NCBI GenBank assembly: GCA_040386355.1
Contig: JAZKFP010000036.1
Span: 1-10,098, forward strand
Direction of reading: 5' to 3'
DNA: 10,098 bases
DNA from: JAZKFP01 sp040386355
GTDB taxonomy: Bacteria; Pseudomonadota; Gammaproteobacteria; Pseudomonadales; UBA6940
In this document: in pieces, positions 6,255 to 10,098 of the stretch
Numbering within the stretch: position 1 is the first letter of the stretch
How the letters are laid out: the number at the start of each line of letters is the position of its first letter
Program-made: the position numbers and the translations under genes
The notes under the pieces: model-generated
What the model was told of the DNA's origin: nothing
Databases searched by the model: none
The model's input: only the letters and a program-made list of their open reading frames with translations

Positions 6255-6683
6255 CTACAGTGTTAAAATTTCTGGCTCTTGCGCTTCATGCGGATGAGTT
6301 TCACCAGCATAAATTTTTAATTTTTTAAGCATTTGGCGACCTAATGCATTTTTAGGAAGCATACCTTTTACTGCAATTTGAATAACATCTTCTGGGCGAC
6401 GATTTAACATTTCTTTTAACGTTAAAGTTTTAATTCCGCCTGGATAACCACTATGTCGATGATACAACTTGTCAGTTAATTTTCGACCAGTAAATTGTGC
6501 CTGCTTAGCGTTGATGACGACTATGTAGTCCCCAGTATCAACGTGCGGAGTGTATTCTGGCTTATGTTTACCGCGAAGACGCGAAGCGATCTCTGTGCAA
6601 AGTCGACCTAGAGTTTTTTGACTTGCGTCTACAACTAACCAGCGTCTTTTTACTTCATGTGCTTTCGCACTAAACGTTTTCAT
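6255..6683 (-). CDS. rplM: 50S ribosomal protein L13
   Basis: A 142-residue L13, equal to the E. coli length. It begins MKTFSAKAHEVKRRWLVVDA and contains KTLGRLCTEIASRLRGKHKPEYTPH, DTGDYIVVINA, and VKGMLPKNALGRQMLKKLKIYAG. L13 is an early 23S rRNA-binding protein of large-subunit assembly. An in-frame ATG exists at 6710, but the ATG at 6683 is the family start and has GAGG 5 bases upstream. It heads the rplM-rpsI unit. In E. coli L13 is reported to repress its own mRNA through the leader; here a small stem CTATT/AATAG (about 6692-6704) lies just before the Shine-Dalgarno, but I cannot show regulation. Confidence 0.97.
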   Translation of the reverse strand: MKTFSAKAHEVKRRWLVVDASQKTLGRLCTEIASRLRGKHKPEYTPHVDTGDYIVVINAKQAQFTGRKLTDKLYHRHSGYPGGIKTLTLKEMLNRRPEDVIQIAVKGMLPKNALGRQMLKKLKIYAGETHPHEAQEPEILTL

Positions 6684-6729
6684 GCTTGCCTCTACTATTT
6701 CCAATAGCAACTTAATTTCTTAAATAAGT

Positions 6730-6757
6730 TCTATATTTTTTTACGCTTTGAACACAA
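6730..6757 (-). promoter_or_regulatory. Candidate rplM promoter
   Basis: Read on the minus strand, TTGTGT (6757-6752) and TATAGA (6735-6730) are separated by 16 bases, about 45 bases upstream of the rplM start. Both hexamers are imperfect sigma-70 matches. Position and AT-richness support it, but it is only a consensus-based guess. Confidence 0.3.
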
Positions 6758-6871
6758 TGTGCACCGCTGGGTCATTAGCACCGGCAGAAAAATACGATTC
6801 TGGGATCTATTGACGTCACATGAACCTATTCAAGAACCCTAACCTAGCCATTGAATAAGGAGACCGCGGAG

Positions 6872-7057
6872 TATATACCAATCGCAGAATGGTTTTCTAT
6901 GGTGCAATGGTCCTACAAAAGACATTGCACATTAGCAATAAGCTCGCGGAGCCTACTCTCTTTGTTAATAAGAGCGGTAGGTGAGCAGGCAAAGAGCAAT
7001 GACATAAAATGTTTTGTGACAAACATTTTGTAAGAAAATCATTTGAGGCAGGTATAT
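6872..7057 (+). repeat. E2b: intergenic copy of the repeat found in petC
   Basis: The left end TATATACCAATCGCAGAATG, then GTTTTCT, closely matches the E2a left end. The right end in reverse reads ATATACCTGCCTCAAATGAT, then TTTCT, so the termini form an imperfect inverted repeat. Inside are three hairpins: GTGCAATG/CATTGCAC (6902-6909/6923-6930), CCTAC..CTCTT/AAGAG..GTAGG (about 6952-6981), and AAAATGTTT/AAACATTTT (7006-7014/7021-7029). GTGAGCAGGC (about 6981-6990) is shared with E2a. At about 186 bp it is longer than the petC copy, which lacks the outer hairpins. Confidence 0.75.
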
Positions 7058-7195
7058 CACTTGCCAAGGCGGCGAATGGTACCGACACTTGAGTCTTGTC
7101 GCAAGACCACTGCGGCTTAGTAGATCAAGATATCTGCAAAAATCTACCTTTTTTTCTAAAGTCTCAAAATTTTAATAAATTTTTAATGGCTATTA

Positions 7196-8416
7196 TTAAC
7201 TACCAGGCCGATGACAACTTTGCCAATAATGCTCTGATTGCATTTCAATCAAACGACTTTTGGTTCGTTGAAATGATTTTGCGGATGCTCCTGTAACACC
7301 CCAATCATCCAGTTTCGTAGTGGAGCTAACGACCAACTTAACACCGTGATCATAAATTGCATCAATCAAATGAATAAATCGCGTAATAATTTCTGGACGC
7401 TGTTGCGAAAGTTCAGGAATGTTAGATAACAATATCGTGCTGAAGCGGGAACAAATATCTAAATAATCGTTCGTTGAACGTGCAGTTCCACATAGTGCTT
7501 GAAAGTCAAACCACACAACATCACGCGCAACTTTTATACACTGGATCAAACGATGATTCACAAAAATGGTAGTTGCATCGGGCGTAGTGTTTTCATGGCC
7601 AGGTTTCGTTATAGACCAGCCCGAATGCGCACCTTCAATAGGCGCCAAATGATAAAAGAATTGAGTTAATTCAGTATGACGCTCTATTTCGTTGCCCATA
7701 ATAAAACTTGGGTGAAATTCTAAGTTACGTAATCGGTAATCTCGTTCAGAATTCAACTCAATTACTTGAGTGGTTTTTTGAATTAATTGAATTGCAGGTA
7801 AAAATTTTTGTCGTTGTAAACCATTTTCATATAGCATATTAGGTGGCGTGTTTGAGGTAGTAATTAAAACAACACCTAATTGATTCATCGCTTCCAGCAA
7901 TCCAGCCAGGATCATTGCATCGCCAATATCATTGACGATAAATTCATCTAAACATAAGACCCAACCACGGTTACGAATCCATAAGGCAACTCGTCTTAAT
8001 GGATCAGGCTCACCTTGAAGTAATTGCAGTTGCTCATGCACAGTGCGCATAAATTGATGGAAATGTATTCGTTGCTTTGAAGCAATAGGTAAATATTGAT
8101 AAAACGCATCCATCAACAAGGTCTTACCTCGCCCAACCCCACCCCATAAGTAAATGCCATAGCGTGGCTCTTTTACTTTACGGGGTTTCAAACGTAAACG
8201 TATACGTCCTAACAAAGTAGCCTTTGCCAATAGAATACGATCGTAGCGTAATTGCCATCGCATAATTTGTAGTGTCAGTTTATCTAAATGGCCCACCACC
8301 TGACGCTGTACATCATCCAATATTAAATGCGGCGTTAAGGCATCGAACCTTTGCTCCAAAGTAGTAGTCATCAACAACAAAGGCGTTGTAATTAATTCGG
8401 TGTGCGGAGAAGACAT
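7196..8416 (-). CDS. zapE: Cell division ATPase ZapE (AFG1-like)
   Basis: A P-loop ATPase of the AFG1/ZapE family, which in E. coli associates with the Z-ring and helps constriction under stress or low oxygen. Walker A is GGVGRGKT (92-99), Walker B is VLCLDEF (153-159), and a sensor-1-like TTSN lies at 186-189. The family motif ENGLQRQKFLPAI follows, as do VNHR, FDFQALCGTARSTNDYL and the C-terminal SRLIEMQSEHY. The start is uncertain: the frame opens at a TTG (8467), with ATGs at 8446, 8416 and 8371. I chose 8416, which has GGAAGTGA about 10 bases upstream (406 residues). Alignment to E. coli ZapE (375 residues) would also allow 8371. It diverges from zapG with a 114-bp shared upstream region. 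Confidence 0.93.
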   Translation of the reverse strand: MSSPHTELITTPLLLMTTTLEQRFDALTPHLILDDVQRQVVGHLDKLTLQIMRWQLRYDRILLAKATLLGRIRLRLKPRKVKEPRYGIYLWGGVGRGKTLLMDAFYQYLPIASKQRIHFHQFMRTVHEQLQLLQGEPDPLRRVALWIRNRGWVLCLDEFIVNDIGDAMILAGLLEAMNQLGVVLITTSNTPPNMLYENGLQRQKFLPAIQLIQKTTQVIELNSERDYRLRNLEFHPSFIMGNEIERHTELTQFFYHLAPIEGAHSGWSITKPGHENTTPDATTIFVNHRLIQCIKVARDVVWFDFQALCGTARSTNDYLDICSRFSTILLSNIPELSQQRPEIITRFIHLIDAIYDHGVKLVVSSTTKLDDWGVTGASAKSFQRTKSRLIEMQSEHYWQSCHRPGS

Positions 8417-8530
8417 ATTTACTGAATCACTTCCAGTACGAAACATAGACGCATACAATCGAAACAATTGACTTGAATTTTAAGCAATGAGCTCAGTGGC
8501 AAAAAATTTAGTGGCAAAGCAACTTTAATC
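8417..8530. promoter_or_regulatory. Divergent zapE/zapG intergenic region
   Basis: Both genes must be transcribed outward from this stretch if the starts are right. It contains a short direct repeat AGTGGCAAA (8495-8503 and 8510-8518) just before zapG. I cannot assign clear -35/-10 pairs. Confidence 0.35.
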
Positions 8531-8977
8531 ATGGACTTTTTTATGGAATTTACTTCTGCTCATTTATTTATTTCTTTTCTAATTGGTTTAGCGAGTGGTT
8601 TTGGAATTCACTGGATCATCAGTTCGAGTAGACAACGGGCAAGCAATCTAGCAAAAGCTTTGGATGAAACGCAAGCTGAGTTCTCAAACTATCAAGATAA
8701 TGTTAATTCACATTTCAAACGAGTTTCTTCTTTGGTCCAATCCATTGCGCGTCAACAAGCAGAACTGGAGCAAGAAATTCAAGAAGGAGCCGCTTCTCTT
8801 TCCTCACGTAAAAAAGCGCTTTCTGCGGCAATGCATTTAACTCCACCAACTCCTGAACCAAAAAGAATTGAATCATTTCTACAGCATCAAACCATTCCAT
8901 CGCTTGAAAAAACTACTGCCCCTATAGCGAACTCGGAATCTTTATCAAGAGAACCATTAACAAATAATTTAAAATAA
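8531..8977 (+). CDS. zapG: Membrane-anchored division/envelope protein ZapG (YhcB, DUF1043)
   Basis: A 148-residue protein. One N-terminal transmembrane helix (about 9-31, LFISFLIGLASGFGIHWII) is followed by a coiled-coil stretch (about 34-92) and a low-complexity Pro/Ser/Thr-rich tail. The segment YQDNVNSHFKRVSSLVQSIA matches YREELVSHFARSAELLDTMA in E. coli YhcB, the most conserved part of the family. YhcB/ZapG acts at the inner membrane in cell division and envelope synthesis, and its gene neighbours zapE in E. coli as here. Neither ATG at 8531 nor ATG at 8543 has a good Shine-Dalgarno, so the exact start is open. The tail is diverged, which is normal for the family. Confidence 0.85.
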   Translation: MDFFMEFTSAHLFISFLIGLASGFGIHWIISSSRQRASNLAKALDETQAEFSNYQDNVNSHFKRVSSLVQSIARQQAELEQEIQEGAASLSSRKKALSAAMHLTPPTPEPKRIESFLQHQTIPSLEKTTAPIANSESLSREPLTNNLK

Positions 8978-8995
8978 AAAACCTTTAGTCTTATT

Positions 8996-9029
8996 AAATT
9001 CATTAAATTAATAAACTTAATGAATTTTT
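8996..9029 (+). terminator. AT-rich hairpin after zapG, possible terminator
   Basis: AAATTCATTAA (8996-9006) and TTAATGAATTT (9017-9027) pair perfectly over 11 bp around a 10-base loop, and are followed by TT, A, C and TTTT. It lies about 20 bases after the zapG stop. The absence of GC pairs makes it weak by classical criteria. Confidence 0.5.
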
Positions 9030-9139
9030 ACTTTTCACGGTACCTTCTCCAGCTATTCTAAAAATTGTACCGGCCAGGTACACTTTAATCGGCTCACGGA
9101 TTGAGCATTTTAAAATCATGGATGAGATATTATTAATTT

Positions 9140-9571
9140 ATGTCCAGTTATTTAAATCGAAAAAATTTTTCTCTTTCCTCTAATTTGAGTAATTTGAGCT
9201 CAAGAGATCAAATGCGTCATCATATGCAAGTTTTTCATGTATTAAATCATCAACAATTAGGCACTATCACATCGATAGATGATCATTGCCTAATAATTAG
9301 CGGCAAAGTGGCAATTGCTGCGCCTGATGTTTTTGAACTTTTTATTGATCGTCCTATGCTGTCTGGCTATCAATCACAGCGTATTCGATTTCATGCATTA
9401 AGTTTTACCTGTGAAGCCGACACGGAACTTAAAATATTTAATACGCATTTTAGCATTATTAGTAATCGCGATCAGTTAGATGCATTACGCTATTTTATTT
9501 ATGGTGCTTTTACTTTTAGTCATAAATCAATTCCTGATGATACTTCTCCGTTTTCCAACGGTAGCTTGTAA
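9140..9571 (+). CDS. Small degenerate PilZ-like domain protein
   Basis: A 143-residue soluble protein with no signal peptide or membrane helix. Residues about 28-122 have the strand pattern I associate with short PilZ-type proteins: MQVFHVLNHQQLGTITSI, CLIISGKVAI, FELFID, then IRFHALSFTCE, NTHFSIIS, and a closing helix DQLDALRYFIYG. The RxxxR and (D/N)xSxxG residues used for cyclic-di-GMP binding are not present in recognisable form (SIDDHCLIISG occupies the second position), so it may not bind the nucleotide. The first 25 residues are Ser/Asn/Leu-rich and may be disordered; an internal ATG at 9212 with AAGAGA upstream could be the true start. The stop codon's last base is the first base of repeat E1c. 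Function unknown; PilZ assignment is tentative. Confidence 0.55.
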   Translation: MSSYLNRKNFSLSSNLSNLSSRDQMRHHMQVFHVLNHQQLGTITSIDDHCLIISGKVAIAAPDVFELFIDRPMLSGYQSQRIRFHALSFTCEADTELKIFNTHFSIISNRDQLDALRYFIYGAFTFSHKSIPDDTSPFSNGSL

Positions 9572-9815
9572 TATACCCGTAGCGTTTGACAGTTGTTTTT
9601 AAAAAAGGGTGGGTGTTCATCATGATCTTTTTCCCCGCTTGCTTTGTTGTCTGCTCGAACACGTCACAGTGTTCTCGCTGCGTAAAGCTTTGGCTACGCA
9701 GCGTCAAGACGCCGTGCAATCGAAAAAAATCTTCATGCTTCACCATTTTATTTGTCCGGCCGCTGCCTTTAGTCGCGGCGCTCAAAGCGCCATAATTTTC
9801 CTACGCTATGGATAT
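9571..9815 (+). repeat. E1c: full-length copy of repeat E1
   Basis: Same orientation and layout as E1a. The left end is ATATACCCGTAGCG; the right end (about 9792-9815) is a decayed inverse. Positions 9655-9716 are identical to 545-606 over 62 bp, and the flanking blocks CATGATCTTTTT, CCCCGCTTGC, GGCCGCTGCCTT and GTCGCGGCGC are shared. The GAACAC/GTGTTC, CGCTGCGTA/TACGCAGCG, GCCGC/GCGGC and GGCGC/GCGCC stems are all kept. It starts on the last base of the upstream gene's stop codon. Confidence 0.88.
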
Positions 9816-9832
9816 AATTAAATTTTATTCGT

Positions 9833-9863
9833 AAAAAAAGGCGGAATAATATCCGCCTTTTTT
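9833..9863. terminator. Strong bidirectional intrinsic terminator
   Basis: AAAAAAGGCGGA (9834-9845) and TCCGCCTTTTTT (9852-9863) form a 12-bp perfect stem with an ATAATA loop, with a run of T after the GC-rich part in both directions. It ends sat transcription on the minus strand, 22 bases after the sat stop, and stops rightward reading from the PilZ-like gene and repeat E1c on the plus strand. Confidence 0.9.
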
Positions 9864-9885
9864 ATTTTTAATTATTTAGAAAACA

Positions 9886-10098
9886 TTAAGTGAAACTTTT
9901 ATAATATTTTTCTAATACCGCTACGACTTCAGGCCGACTAAATTTATCCGACACTTTTTGGCTATTGGACAACATTTCTCGAAGTTTTGTACCAGAAATA
10001 ATTACACGATCTGCAGGAGTATGCGGACAGGTTTTTGTTGAAGCCATGCCATCACATTTATTGCACCAGAAAGTCCAATCAATTTTCAAAGGTTGAAT
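9886..10098 (-). CDS. sat: Sulfate adenylyltransferase (ATP sulfurylase), C-terminal part
   Basis: The frame is open to the window edge, so only the last 70 residues are seen and the true start lies outside. The enzyme makes adenosine 5'-phosphosulfate from ATP and sulfate, or the reverse. The segment WTFWCNKCDGMASTKTCPH is the cysteine-rich zinc-site region typical of the Sat/Met3 type (CxxC, then C and H after eight residues). It is followed by IISGTKLREML and the closing FSRPEVVAVLEKYY, both characteristic of this family's C-terminus. This single-subunit type is unrelated to CysD/CysN. It is followed immediately by a strong terminator, so it is the last gene of its transcript. I cannot tell whether an APS kinase or reductase gene lies upstream. 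Confidence 0.9.
   Translation of the reverse strand: MQPLKIDWTFWCNKCDGMASTKTCPHTPADRVIISGTKLREMLSNSQKVSDKFSRPEVVAVLEKYYKSFT

Larger units (their letters stand above)
6684..7195. other. Gene-free spacer between rplM and zapE
   Basis: About 510 bp without a credible gene; the short ORFs here have no family resemblance. It holds the rplM upstream region (6684-6800), an inverted repeat TATTCAA/TTGAATA (6827-6833/6851-6857), repeat E2b (6872-7057), and about 135 bp of AT-rich sequence after the zapE stop with no convincing terminator. Confidence 0.55.

Noticed and set aside
6851..7088. Short ORFs on both strands over repeat E2b
   Set aside because: They coincide with the repeat, lack ribosome binding sites and resemble no family; the plus-strand one has low-complexity, composition-driven sequence.
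7096..7296. Plus-strand ORF across the zapE 3' end
   Set aside because: Overlaps the conserved C-terminus of ZapE on the opposite strand and has no recognisable product.
9516..9785. Minus-strand ORF across E1c and the end of the PilZ-like gene
   Set aside because: Composed almost entirely of repeat sequence; no ribosome binding site or family resemblance.
1..10098. CRISPR array, tRNA/rRNA genes, toxin-antitoxin or defence genes
   Set aside because: No regularly spaced direct repeats, no tRNA-like cloverleaf with a T-arm motif, and every sizeable ORF is assigned to a housekeeping family or is a shadow.

Overview
The window comes from the chromosome of a low-GC gammaproteobacterium, probably Legionellales/Coxiellaceae-like. 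That placement is inferred from protein similarity, gene order and AT-richness; it is not proven. Protein genes run diaA(partial)-dolP > | < sspB-sspA-petC-petB-petA-rpsI-rplM | < zapE | zapG(yhcB) > PilZ-like > | < sat(partial). From memory, this order matches the conserved diaA/dolP - sspBA - petABC - rpsI/rplM - zapE neighbourhood of Pseudomonas-type genomes, so the protein-coding backbone is housekeeping.

Region by region: 1-1356 holds the 3' end of a DiaA/GmhA-like SIS protein and the dual-BON lipoprotein DolP. 1357-1779 is a gene-free convergent spacer with repeats. 1780-6683 is one minus-strand block read rplM, rpsI, petA, petB, petC, sspA, sspB. It encodes two ribosomal proteins, the three catalytic subunits of the cytochrome bc1 complex (Rieske, cytochrome b, cytochrome c1), and the stringent-starvation pair SspA (RNA polymerase-associated) and SspB (ClpXP adaptor). 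The pet genes are translationally coupled (ATGA and TAATG overlaps). 6684-7195 is a 0.5-kb spacer with the rplM upstream region and a repeat. 7196-8977 holds the divergent pair zapE and zapG, a division ATPase and a membrane protein. 9140-9571 encodes a degenerate PilZ-like protein. 9886-10098 is the C-terminal end of ATP sulfurylase, behind a strong bidirectional terminator.

The unusual content is a set of short structured repeats scattered among these genes. Family E1 (about 176-245 bp) occurs three times (460-702, 1373-1548 inverted, 9571-9815); the first copy has perfect 19-bp terminal inverted repeats and several internal hairpins. Family E2 occurs twice: once between rplM and zapE (6872-7057) and once inside petC (3691-3817). 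In petC it is read through in frame and adds about 42 codons between the coupled start codon and the signal peptide of cytochrome c1. This resembles the Rickettsia palindromic elements that insert into coding genes. A third small palindrome (E3) occurs twice near 1553 and 1673. No transposase, CRISPR array, tRNA or rRNA gene is visible.
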